Shown here piece by piece: positions 21,707 through 29,836 of a DNA stretch of 64,000 bases; within the stretch, counting starts at the first letter, position 1; each line of letters starts with the position of its first letter. The position numbers and the translations under genes are program-made. Location of the stretch: assembly GCF_011382965.1 (NCBI RefSeq), contig NZ_CP049934.1:2728001-2792000 (forward strand), given 5' to 3'. A model generated the notes under the pieces. That model saw only the letters and a program-made list of their open reading frames with translations. It had not been told where the DNA came from and made no database searches. Source of the DNA: Leucobacter insecticola. Its GTDB lineage: Bacteria; Actinomycetota; Actinomycetes; Actinomycetales; Microbacteriaceae.

Positions 21707-22426
21707 ATGCGGAGCAATACTGTCGGCATCGAACTCCTCGTGCGCGCCGTGCGCCCCACAAACGCTTACGAAGAGACGATGCAACGACTGTTGCAGTCGA
21801 TTCGGCTCGGGCTGATCGAACCGGGTGAAAAACTCCCGGCCGAGCGTGATCTGGCAGCAATGCTGAAGGTCAGTCGCGACACCGTCCGCGAAGCCATTTC
21901 CACCCTCGTCGAATCCGGGTATGTGCTGTCGAGGCGCGGCCGCTACGGTGGCACCTTCGTCGTCGATGAACTACCGAAGGGCGTCTCGATTCATTTTCCT
22001 CTTCCCACTCCGCTGGAAGGGGAAGTCGAAGATATAGCCGTGTTGCGCCGCGTACTCGAAGTGGGGGCCGCGCGTGAGGCGGCGGCGCGCGAGCTTGCGG
22101 CGGAGGATCGCGCCGCCCTCGTCGCCACGCTCAACGAGTGCGCAGCGGCAACGGTTGAGAATCACCGTCGCCACGACTCGCGTCTGCACATGCTCATCGC
22201 AGAACTCTCGGGATCCGCGAGTCTCGTGCCGCTTGTCGCGAACCTGCGCACGCGAGTCAATACCTTGCTCGACGACATTCCCATGCTCGCGCCCAATCTC
22301 GCCCACTCAAACGATCAGCACCAGGCGATCGTGACGGCGATCCTGCAGGGCCAACCCGAGGTTGCGGCCGCAGCAATGCTGGAACACGTTGAGGGCTCCT
22401 CCGCACTGCTCCGCGGCTTCCTGTAA
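21707..22426 (+). CDS. GntR-family transcriptional regulator, FadR/FCD type
   Basis: The 239-residue protein has an N-terminal winged helix-turn-helix (LPAERDLAAMLKVSRDTVREAISTL, with GRYGGTFV in the wing) at about 42-86. A C-terminal all-helical FCD domain (about 105-230) carries the ligand/metal histidines (HDSRLHMLIAEL, DQHQAIVTAI). A strong AAAGGAGG precedes the ATG. Placed last in the putative ethanolamine operon, it probably responds to a carboxylate or amino-acid intermediate and controls the divergent promoters at 17004-17267 or its own gene. The operator is not identified. Confidence 0.88.
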   Translation: MRSNTVGIELLVRAVRPTNAYEETMQRLLQSIRLGLIEPGEKLPAERDLAAMLKVSRDTVREAISTLVESGYVLSRRGRYGGTFVVDELPKGVSIHFPLPTPLEGEVEDIAVLRRVLEVGAAREAAARELAAEDRAALVATLNECAAATVENHRRHDSRLHMLIAELSGSASLVPLVANLRTRVNTLLDDIPMLAPNLAHSNDQHQAIVTAILQGQPEVAAAAMLEHVEGSSALLRGFL

Positions 22427-22435
22427 CTGGCAGCC

Positions 22436-23689
22436 TCAATGCGGCGAGTCAGTCTCTATACGTTCTAAGAGGTGTTTCACAGCCACAGCAAGAGCAGTAA
22501 CTCCGCGATGACGATCCTCCACGCTCGTGAACTCAGCAGCATTGTGAGTGATTCCACCAGCACTCGGAACAAACAGCAGTGTCGTTGGTGCTCCAGCCGC
22601 GTTCGTAACCACGGCATCGTGTCCCGCGATCGTCGCAACGCGTTTCACACTCAGTCCAAGCGTCGATATCGCTGCCTCTACGCCCGCAACAATTTCTGGG
22701 CAAAAGCGACTGGCACGCCGCTCAGACCAATCATTAAGCTCACATTGGACTCCCATTTCATCCTCGAGCGAGGTCACCTCCGCGCTCAATCTCGCGCGTG
22801 TGGCATCGAGCAATGATTCATCCGGACTACGCAGTTCAACTTTCAGTTCAACCAGCGAGGGAGTCGCGTTTGGTGAGTTTGGTGTTATCCGCATCCAAGC
22901 TATCGCCGTATGCAATTGCGCATTGTAATCCCGGAGTCCTAGCTCACGCACCAAAACGATAAGCCTGGCCGCCGCAGCCAGCGCGTCTATGCGCTTTGCC
23001 ATTGGTGTTGGTCCTGTGTGGGTCTGCTGCCCACGCACACGAATGTCAGCTTTGTATGCCGCCCAGGTCCGTTCGACCACACCAATATTCAAGTCGTGCT
23101 CTTCCAGTTCAGACCCCTGCTCGACGTGCAGCTCTGCGTACGCGGCAAGCTGGCCGGGCAACATCGAGGTCCCCGCTAGGCATTTCGCCTCTAGCTCATC
23201 TGCCAGGAGCACATTTTGCGCATCTCGCGCGTTCAGTGCAGTCTCGAGCGCAAGCTGTCCGGTAAAAACGCTACTTCCCATCACACTCGGCTGGAATCGG
23301 GCTCCTTCCTCATTCGCCCAGTTCACGGTACCGAGATTACAACCAACGGGGAGGCTGCCCTTCGCTCTTTCTATCGCCACAACGGCCAGTCCTGCGGCGA
23401 CTCCAAGTTGCCCGTCAAAGCGTCCACCAGCCGGTTGGCTATCCAGATGGGAACCCACGAGAACTATCTTTTGTCCCTCTTCCGGAGCCTTCACCAACCC
23501 AAATTGATTGCCAATTTGATCAACGTGAAAATGAAGCCCGTGCCGATGGCATTCATCCCGGAACTGTGCACGAACCTCAGCGTCAGCTCTTCCGAAAGCG
23601 AGACGCTCAACTCCAGTTTCGTCTTTACGTCCAATGTCGGAAAAACGACCAAACAGCTCGTCGCAAAGCTCAGCCGCAGGATCTGTCAT
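22436..23689 (-). CDS. M20-family zinc hydrolase, allantoate amidohydrolase/N-carbamoyl-amino-acid hydrolase type
   Basis: The 417-residue protein has the dimetal signature GSHLDSQPAGGRFDGQLGV (H81, D92) and NWANEEGARF (E127/E128), then HVEQGSELE and RTHTGPTPM-like QQTHTGPTPMAKR. These mark the carbamoylase/ureidoglycolate/allantoate branch of M20 metallopeptidases, which cut N-carbamoyl or similar C-N bonds. No allantoinase or other ureide genes are nearby, so the substrate is open. It ends a four-gene minus-strand operon (transporter, pseudokinase, kinase, hydrolase) with 4-bp overlaps. Codon choice is less GC-rich than in flanking genes. Confidence 0.85.
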   Translation of the reverse strand: MTDPAAELCDELFGRFSDIGRKDETGVERLAFGRADAEVRAQFRDECHRHGLHFHVDQIGNQFGLVKAPEEGQKIVLVGSHLDSQPAGGRFDGQLGVAAGLAVVAIERAKGSLPVGCNLGTVNWANEEGARFQPSVMGSSVFTGQLALETALNARDAQNVLLADELEAKCLAGTSMLPGQLAAYAELHVEQGSELEEHDLNIGVVERTWAAYKADIRVRGQQTHTGPTPMAKRIDALAAAARLIVLVRELGLRDYNAQLHTAIAWMRITPNSPNATPSLVELKVELRSPDESLLDATRARLSAEVTSLEDEMGVQCELNDWSERRASRFCPEIVAGVEAAISTLGLSVKRVATIAGHDAVVTNAAGAPTTLLFVPSAGGITHNAAEFTSVEDRHRGVTALAVAVKHLLERIETDSPH

Positions 23690-24609
23690 CGTGCCGCCTT
23701 AAGCCATGCCTGATAATCAGGGTGCCGAGATATCCAAAAGGTGCGGTACAACTTCCATGATCCGTATTTGTAGTAGTCGAAGTCCTCATCGCGCGCATGG
23801 GCGTTAATCAGCCCCCAGAGCCCCCACTTTGTATCCGCGATCATGCGGGAAAGCATTGCGCGAGCAAAGAACCGTTCGTCAGGACCACCGCAATACTCAG
23901 CCACGAGTTCACGTGATCGATCAATATCTACAAACATTTCAGTGAGGATCAATCCAAGCTCATAACTTGCCTCGTTATTCGCCGCGTAATCAAAGTCGAT
24001 GAGTTTCACGTTGGCTTCCGCGTCGATGAGGAAGTTGCCCGGCATTGGATCGTTATGCGCAGGAACAAGGTCCAGTCCCGAGGCTTCAAAAGCTTCGATG
24101 GCCTCTCGATAGTTCTTCAGCACGTCCCCGCTCCAGTCTGGGAGCTCGATACGATCGGCCTTCACTTGCGAAAGGTGTTCATCGACCATGTCAATCATCG
24201 TTTTGGTTTCACTCAGCAGTTCTGTGCTGTGCCAGTGACGGTAGACCCGTATCACCCCACTGCACACGTCGGCTCTTTGGAAGTCAAGGGTTGTGGCGGC
24301 GCGAAACCCGCCTTCAACAAACTCAGTGAACTCAATGCCTGATGCAACGTCATAGAAGAGCACCCTGGGGCTAATCCCAACTGCCGCGGCTTGTCGAGCA
24401 GCTTGGTTCGCCGTGTCACGGTTAATGAACTTCTCGGTGCCTATGCCCGGCATTTTCACAAACACTGGGTCGGCCTCTCCGATGCGTAGCCGAAAGTTTT
24501 CGTTGGTAATTCCTCCGAATACGGGGTCCGCCAGTACTTGTTTGCCAGTCCAGTCTGGATTCTTCGCGATCGCAGCGAGCACTTCTTCGGGAAGTGTAAT
24601 CGAGTTCAT
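23686..24609 (-). CDS. LicA/choline-kinase-like phosphotransferase
   Basis: The 307-residue aminoglycoside-phosphotransferase-fold kinase has GGITNENFRL (nucleotide loop, about 32-41) and VFVK (K52). The Brenner motif AHNDPMPGNFL carries H185, D187 and N192, and LIDFDYA supplies D205. All catalytic residues are present. This family phosphorylates small alcohols such as choline, ethanolamine or thiamine. It overlaps both neighbours by 4 bp. The adjacent upstream gene is a diverged homologue lacking these residues, so the two may work as an active/inactive pair. The substrate is unknown. Confidence 0.82.
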   Translation of the reverse strand: MNSITLPEEVLAAIAKNPDWTGKQVLADPVFGGITNENFRLRIGEADPVFVKMPGIGTEKFINRDTANQAARQAAAVGISPRVLFYDVASGIEFTEFVEGGFRAATTLDFQRADVCSGVIRVYRHWHSTELLSETKTMIDMVDEHLSQVKADRIELPDWSGDVLKNYREAIEAFEASGLDLVPAHNDPMPGNFLIDAEANVKLIDFDYAANNEASYELGLILTEMFVDIDRSRELVAEYCGGPDERFFARAMLSRMIADTKWGLWGLINAHARDEDFDYYKYGSWKLYRTFWISRHPDYQAWLKAAR

Positions 24610-25550
24610 GAGAGCGCTCCTTCAAGCTCGGCGCGGGTACCGGGGGCGGTGAGGAGGAGATCGGCAAAGGTCATCCGCCAAAGGCCATACTTAATTGAAT
24701 CGAGGTTGACATCAGGGTCAACTGATGACCGGAGCCGCGTCAATACCGCCCAACGCAAGTGTTCGATTCCAGTAACAAGCTTGATCACTGCTCGATCTCT
24801 TGGTTGAGCGTCTGGTGCCAACTCCGCAATAAAGCCATCGATATCGAGAGCGCCAGGACAGGCCTCAGCAATGAGAGTCGCATGATCATGCACGGCTGAC
24901 AAGCTTGCAGCCGACCCCCACCCCAGCAGTTGTACCTCCCCAGAGTGGTGCACCATAACGTTCGAGACGGTGCCTTCTCCGTGAGATGGCCGCATTTCTA
25001 TGGTTTTTCGATACGCAAGTAGCGGTTCACGAAATTCGGACACATAGGCGATGAGGCTCCTCACCCGTGGGTCGACCTCGATGCCTCTGTCATCGCATTC
25101 GTCCAGTAGTTGGTTGAGATCGATTAAGGGACTCCGAGGCGACAATGGAACATCAAGCTCGGCAAAACGTGCTCGCGCCTCAATGAGGTTTCCACGCAGC
25201 GCCTTGCTGCGGAAAAGGTCGAGACGCCCCACGCGCCATTCCGAGCTGAGCCTCTCTTGAAGGATGACCCCCAGCTCGCTGTCTGCAGCGAGAACCCGTG
25301 GCCCCACTCCGATCTCGCCCGCGGCGGTCGCAGCTGCGATCAGGTTTTCTTTGTTCCGCCAGGACCAGGCGTGTCGGGAGAGCTTCTTAAGGAGCACCGG
25401 GCCATGCTCAGGGCTTTCCCCCGTAAGTAGTTCGCTGTCTGACGCCCACCAACTCGGCGATGGTACCTGAGCAACCGGACCACCCCACTCAATTGTTTCC
25501 AGACTAAAGCCCTGCACCCAGGCGCCAGGGTTTTCTTGCCAGTGCGTCAC
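24606..25550 (-). CDS. Degenerate phosphotransferase (putative pseudokinase)
   Basis: The 314-residue protein has the same fold plan as the next gene: VLLKKL (likely ATP lysine), a SHGEGTVSNVMV catalytic-loop equivalent, and a C-terminal IKYGLWRM matching YKYGSWKLYR of its neighbour. The catalytic Asp is Glu (H190-G-E192). The metal-binding DFD is replaced by GWG (210-212), and no proper glycine loop is visible. Phosphotransfer is therefore unlikely. It sits directly before the active paralogue with a 4-bp overlap, which suggests a regulatory or scaffolding partner. A divergent active enzyme cannot be excluded. Confidence 0.7.
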   Translation of the reverse strand: MTHWQENPGAWVQGFSLETIEWGGPVAQVPSPSWWASDSELLTGESPEHGPVLLKKLSRHAWSWRNKENLIAAATAAGEIGVGPRVLAADSELGVILQERLSSEWRVGRLDLFRSKALRGNLIEARARFAELDVPLSPRSPLIDLNQLLDECDDRGIEVDPRVRSLIAYVSEFREPLLAYRKTIEMRPSHGEGTVSNVMVHHSGEVQLLGWGSAASLSAVHDHATLIAEACPGALDIDGFIAELAPDAQPRDRAVIKLVTGIEHLRWAVLTRLRSSVDPDVNLDSIKYGLWRMTFADLLLTAPGTRAELEGALS

Positions 25551-26650
25551 GAGTTATTCCTTTCGACGGAGCGTACGCTGAACTGATGCTCGGCGTTGGA
25601 GTAATTGGCAATCGCGATCACGCCAATTCGGCTGCCGCGAAATGCGAGTACGGATCCAATGATTACGATCACGAGGGGCAGGCTCAGCGGGATAATTCCA
25701 TACGGAGCCAGGAATTGAGAGAGCGCTCCGTAAAGAAGTGCCGAGGCAGCCGCAGCGACGATGGTTGCGATAAACGATTTCACGCTCGGTACGAGCACGA
25801 TTCCGAACAGGGCAGCAGCCACAACGGCGCCGTTATATCCCCAGAGACCGTGATAAATCTCCGATCCATCGGCTCCAATCGCTTGCCCAGCAAGCGCACC
25901 GGCAAAGGAACCAAGAATCACCATGATCGCTCCAATACGTGTGGCGAGTGCGATCCCGATGACGATCAGCACGCCGACAAGAACTGAATCCATCAACAAA
26001 ACCTGGCTAATTCCGCGAAAGGTAGCATTAAGAAGACCAGTGAGCGAGTCCACCGCATTCCCCTCAAGGCTGGCGCGGAGAATCGGGTCAGGAGTTTGGG
26101 AAAACCTCTCAACTGGCTGCAGCAGAGCGAGGTTGCCATTGCCATTCGCGGTTGCAGGAGCGAGAAGCAGCACGAGCAATCCGAGCAATCCGAAAGTCAG
26201 CGAGAGTGCTGGCGCGTCAAACCTGACCACCAGCACCTCAATCGTTGCTTGCATAATCGGGACGGAAATCGCTGCGGCCAGAAGTGTGAAGGCCGCGTTG
26301 CTCGGCACCCACTCCCCTTGAAGGAAGACTGCCCCCAGTACTCCAAAAAGTGCGCCGTTGAATGAGAAGAATCCGAGACGTACAACCCCGGAGTCATATC
26401 CGAGTAGAACAGCAGTAAGGGTGGCGATTATCGCACCCCCGATTAGCATGGTCCCGCTCCAAAGAGAATGAGCTGTGACTGCGATCAGGAAAGCGAGGCC
26501 AGTGAGCGGATTGTTGATCAGGAATATTTGACCTATTCCTCTGAGGGAACTGTCAATAGTGCCCAAAATCCTGCTGGTGCGGTCAATGTGTTCAGTGAGA
26601 CGAAAGGTTCCGGAAAACCGATCAAGGGGACGAACATCATGCTGAATCAT
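25547..26650 (-). CDS. Urea transporter (UT family)
   Basis: The 367-residue membrane protein has the two-fold internal repeat of UT channels. The first half carries QIFLINNPLTGL and FFSFNGALFG; the second carries QVLLMDSVLVGV and HGLWGYNGAVVAAALFG. UT proteins are trimeric channels for urea and small amides. AAAAGGA 8 nt upstream selects the ATG at 26650. It is the first gene of the four-gene minus-strand operon. No urease or urea carboxylase genes are in the window, so urea itself may not be the substrate. Confidence 0.85.
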   Translation of the reverse strand: MIQHDVRPLDRFSGTFRLTEHIDRTSRILGTIDSSLRGIGQIFLINNPLTGLAFLIAVTAHSLWSGTMLIGGAIIATLTAVLLGYDSGVVRLGFFSFNGALFGVLGAVFLQGEWVPSNAAFTLLAAAISVPIMQATIEVLVVRFDAPALSLTFGLLGLLVLLLAPATANGNGNLALLQPVERFSQTPDPILRASLEGNAVDSLTGLLNATFRGISQVLLMDSVLVGVLIVIGIALATRIGAIMVILGSFAGALAGQAIGADGSEIYHGLWGYNGAVVAAALFGIVLVPSVKSFIATIVAAAASALLYGALSQFLAPYGIIPLSLPLVIVIIGSVLAFRGSRIGVIAIANYSNAEHQFSVRSVERNNS

Positions 26651-26702
26651 CGTTGATTCCTTTTGTTGGGTGTCACTGAGCCGCAGCACAGCCACACTAG
26701 GG

Positions 26703-27431
26703 CTACGGACTCGTCACTGTGAGTCGGGTAAGGTCAGCCCGAAACAAATCTCGGGAGAGTTCAATGGGTCGATTGTTCTGGTCCAGGGCGATGCGTTCGA
26801 TGTCAAAAAGCGGAGCGCCCGGAGCAACCTTCAATAGATAGGCGGCTGAGGGTGTCGCCTCGCCCACTCCGATACGTTCTTGAGCAGTCACCACGGACAC
26901 ACCGTAGCCGTCAGCCATTAACTCGTAGATTGAGCTGAGGTCACGCGAGAGGAGATCGGGGAACACTGAGGCAGGGAGAGTCATCTCCTCCAGAGAAAGG
27001 GGCACCTCATTCGCAGATCGCAAGCGGCGAATAGTCACGACCCGCTGCCCGGGCGATAAGCCAAGCTGATCGCGCTCTCGCTTCTGGGCATCACGTTCCT
27101 CAGCCCGCAGGATTCGTGTACTCGGCGTGTACCCCTGGTCGACCAAGAGGGTCGGAACCCCAACAACTTCATTCAAAGACCGGGAGACAGTAAAGGGCGC
27201 CACTGGCGGGGAGACAATGTATGAGTCAACGTTCACGGTGCGAATGTAGGTTCCCCCATTGCGGCCTACACGCTGAACGACCTGGCCATTCTCAATCAGC
27301 GTCGCGAGTCCCTTTCGGACGCCACCCCGTGAAATGCCAAGCTGCGCCGCGAGCTCCCGTTCAGAGGGCAGCTTCAGCTCTCCCTGAAGCCGGAGGCCCT
27401 CTACCAAGTGCGCGAGCTGTTCGCCGATCAT
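26703..27431 (-). CDS. GntR-family transcriptional regulator, HutC/UTRA type
   Basis: The 242-residue protein has an N-terminal winged helix (LPSERELAAQLGISRGGVRKGLATL, wing GRNGGTYI). A UTRA effector domain (about 80-240) ends in RIALDQNNRPIELSRDLFRADLTRL, as in HutC/FarR-like sensors of sugars, amino acids or other small ligands. AAGGAG lies 8 nt before the ATG at 27431, and a GTG one codon earlier is possible. It is divergent from the amidase and upstream of the transporter operon, so it probably controls both arms of the cassette. Confidence 0.87.
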   Translation of the reverse strand: MIGEQLAHLVEGLRLQGELKLPSERELAAQLGISRGGVRKGLATLIENGQVVQRVGRNGGTYIRTVNVDSYIVSPPVAPFTVSRSLNEVVGVPTLLVDQGYTPSTRILRAEERDAQKRERDQLGLSPGQRVVTIRRLRSANEVPLSLEEMTLPASVFPDLLSRDLSSIYELMADGYGVSVVTAQERIGVGEATPSAAYLLKVAPGAPLFDIERIALDQNNRPIELSRDLFRADLTRLTVTSP

Positions 27432-27505
27432 CACACCCGCTCCTTAAGGCCAAATTTCCAAACCATTTACCGATCACGTCGATCGCCCATTTGGGGTTTC
27501 GGCAA

Positions 27506-27511
27506 GTATAC
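27506..27511. promoter_or_regulatory. Possible GntR/HutC-type operator core
   Basis: The palindrome GTATAC lies in the divergent regulator-amidase spacer, inside AAGTATACATT, with a second ATACA 12 bp to the right. HutC-family operators often contain a GTxTAxAC-like core, so this is a reasonable but weak candidate site. Confidence 0.3.
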
Positions 27512-27587
27512 ATTCACCGATACACTCCGTGTCCAGAGGCAATTTTCCAGGCGGCAGTCAGCCTTCACTGCAGAAGGGCACCCCAAA

Positions 27588-28976
27588 GTGACACACACAG
27601 ACAGCTCAAAACACCCCTCGATCGCCGATTACTCAGCGCTTGAGTCCATCGAAACACGTATCGGTAGCGCAGCACTAACCCAAGCAGCAACGAACGCGTT
27701 CTCTCATCTCGATACGAGAAATGCCCTGCATGAAGCAGAGAAACTCAACGTTTCTAATAAGGTTCAAAATGACAAACCTTTATGGGGTGTGATTGCTTCC
27801 GTCAAGGATAGCTTTCATGTTCCTGCCATGCCTCGCTGGCACGGCAGTGCTGCGCACCCCGGCGCAGTCTCGACAACAGCGTCAGTCCCCGTGCAACGTT
27901 TGGTGGAAGCTGGCGCGATCATCCTTGGAAAGACAACGATGCCCGACTTCGGACTCCTGGCCTCTGGAGTAAGCTCTACTTTTGGAGTGACCCGAAACCC
28001 CTGGGACCTATCAGCTTCACCTGGCGGGTCAAGCTCCGGTGCAGGAGTAGCAGTAGCCACGGGAGCAACCCCCTTCGCACTCGGGACCGATATTGCTGGA
28101 AGTGTGAGACTTCCCGCCGCGCACTGCGGCATCACAGCGCTCAAGCCCACTCAGGGTGCGCTTGCCTATGCACCCGCCAGCACCTGGCGGTCGGCCGGTC
28201 CAATGGCGCGCACGGTGAGAGAAACACGCAAGCTATTCCAAGTCGTTGCCATCCCGGATCCGAGCGATCAGCTTTCACGCGAGATCCCCCGCTTGAACCA
28301 GGAAAGACCCCGCTCACTACGAGGGGTAAATATCGGTGTCATGGAGCATCCTGGCTACGGCCCCCGAGCCGATTCAACCACAGCTCAACTTTTTCGCAAC
28401 GCCACCGACCTATTTGCGGATCAGGGAGCACACCTCACCGCGGTATTACCGAACCTACACGACACAGACTTTGAGGCACTCAACCGCTGCCTAATGGTCC
28501 GTTGCATTGCGGAGCTTGAGGGGTGTCCTGCCGAGCGTCGAGACTCGCTGCTCGAAGAGATTCGTATCTGGGCAGCACCTGGCCGAGATTTGAGCGCTGT
28601 CGATTACTTTCGGGATTTTGAGCACCTCTCCACAGTCTCAGCTCGCATCAGCGCACAATTCGCCAGCTACGATCTAATCGTCTCCCCCGTAATGGGAGTC
28701 CATCGTTTTCCAGCGACCGACTTCGGTCCCGATACCACAGCGCCCCTCCTTTATCACGCGAACTTCACAGCTTGGTTCAACCAGACAGGACAGCCCGCGC
28801 TTTCGCTACCAATGGGGCTTTCTTCAGAGGGTCACCCCGTAGGGCTGCAACTTGCTGGGCCTCACGGGAGCGATTTTGCGCTCCTTGAGTTTGCAGAAAC
28901 TGTGGAGGAACTCCTGGCCCTCACACTTGAATATCCTGATGCGACAAAGCTGCAGCCGCAGCACTTTTCCTCTTAA
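27588..28976 (+). CDS. Amidase (amidase-signature family)
   Basis: The 462-residue enzyme has the Ser-cis-Ser-Lys triad: K73 in VIASVKDSF, the cis-Ser near 149 in SPGGSSSGAG, and the nucleophile S172 in GTDIAGSVRLPA. It hydrolyses an amide bond; the substrate pocket cannot be read from sequence. AGAAGGG 9 nt upstream selects the GTG at 27588, although the frame is open to 27408. It is the first gene of the plus-strand arm of the cassette, with a HAD phosphatase just downstream. Related signature enzymes include AtzF-like and indoleacetamide hydrolases. Confidence 0.85.
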   Translation: MTHTDSSKHPSIADYSALESIETRIGSAALTQAATNAFSHLDTRNALHEAEKLNVSNKVQNDKPLWGVIASVKDSFHVPAMPRWHGSAAHPGAVSTTASVPVQRLVEAGAIILGKTTMPDFGLLASGVSSTFGVTRNPWDLSASPGGSSSGAGVAVATGATPFALGTDIAGSVRLPAAHCGITALKPTQGALAYAPASTWRSAGPMARTVRETRKLFQVVAIPDPSDQLSREIPRLNQERPRSLRGVNIGVMEHPGYGPRADSTTAQLFRNATDLFADQGAHLTAVLPNLHDTDFEALNRCLMVRCIAELEGCPAERRDSLLEEIRIWAAPGRDLSAVDYFRDFEHLSTVSARISAQFASYDLIVSPVMGVHRFPATDFGPDTTAPLLYHANFTAWFNQTGQPALSLPMGLSSEGHPVGLQLAGPHGSDFALLEFAETVEELLALTLEYPDATKLQPQHFSS

Positions 28977-29001
28977 CCACCCCAACGAGAAGGACACCAC
29001 T

Positions 29002-29709
29002 TTGCCCCTCACTGCCCCCAGCATGTCGGCCACACGGGAACTCATCAACCGGGCCGATGCGCTTCTGCTCGATTTCAACGGAACGCTTTCCGATGATGAG
29101 GACTTGCTCGCCGAAATTGTCTCCGAGATTGCAGAACATGAGCTCGGCATCACGATCTCTAAGGAACGCTACTTTACTGATTTTGCCGGATTCACAGAGG
29201 AACACATGTTTAGCATCCTCGCTGCTGAATCTGCAGGAGCACTTTCTAACCCAAGCTCTCTGCTCCACCTATTTAACGCGCATTATCTTGCACGAACGAA
29301 AGAGCAGAGCAGGATCGCCCCTGATGCGCGGGCCTTTGTTCACGCAGCCTGCGCTGCTGGAAAGCAGCTCGCAGTGGTCACCGCAGCAAGCCGAGACACG
29401 GTACTCCCGGCACTCCACCAGGCTGGACTCGCTGGCGCATTTACCGCCGTGATCGCATTTGAAGATGTCTCGGCTTCAAAACCAGAACCAGAGTGCTACA
29501 TTCGCGCAGTGGCACAGCTCGGCCTGCCCACGGGAAAGGCTGTCGCATTTGAAGATTCACGCACTGGCATCGCAGCCGCAACGAGAGCTGGGCTTGCTAC
29601 AGTCGCGGTGTTGGGAAGCCTCACGGAGTCGGAAGCAGTCGCACTCACAAAACACTCGATCGCACGCCTCACACCTGACTTAATCTCACGCGAACCAAGG
29701 GCCTTTTAA
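29002..29709 (+). CDS. HAD-superfamily hydrolase with DxN motif
   Basis: The 235-residue protein has HAD motif I as LLDFNGTLSDDE (D24 nucleophile, N26 where the acid/base Asp normally stands), motif II VTAAS, motif III lysine in SASKPEPE, and motif IV FEDSRTG. The helical cap between motifs I and II fits the beta-phosphoglucomutase/phosphonatase-like subclass. GAGAAGGA 8 nt upstream supports a TTG start at 29002; the ATG at 29023 is the alternative. In a cassette with a kinase it could remove a phosphate from a downstream intermediate. The N26 replacement may change or weaken catalysis. Confidence 0.75.
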   Translation: MPLTAPSMSATRELINRADALLLDFNGTLSDDEDLLAEIVSEIAEHELGITISKERYFTDFAGFTEEHMFSILAAESAGALSNPSSLLHLFNAHYLARTKEQSRIAPDARAFVHAACAAGKQLAVVTAASRDTVLPALHQAGLAGAFTAVIAFEDVSASKPEPECYIRAVAQLGLPTGKAVAFEDSRTGIAAATRAGLATVAVLGSLTESEAVALTKHSIARLTPDLISREPRAF

Positions 29710-29836
29710 AGGAAATCCAGAATCTCATGGAGGAGCGCGAGTCCGACCACGTCAACTCAGCGAGCGGCTACTTCGCCTAGACCTCGCGTGTCCTCGACTC
29801 GCTCGGTGTGAGGATCTGCGCGGTTTCCTTTAGTCG

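Noticed and set aside
24606..25550. Calling this gene an aminoglycoside resistance phosphotransferase
   Set aside because: Key catalytic Asp residues are replaced and the context is metabolic, so resistance is not supported.
29710..29836. Possible short peptide gene starting at an ATG after the HAD gene
   Set aside because: It encodes only about 17 residues, and the sequence beyond its stop shows no recognisable continuation.
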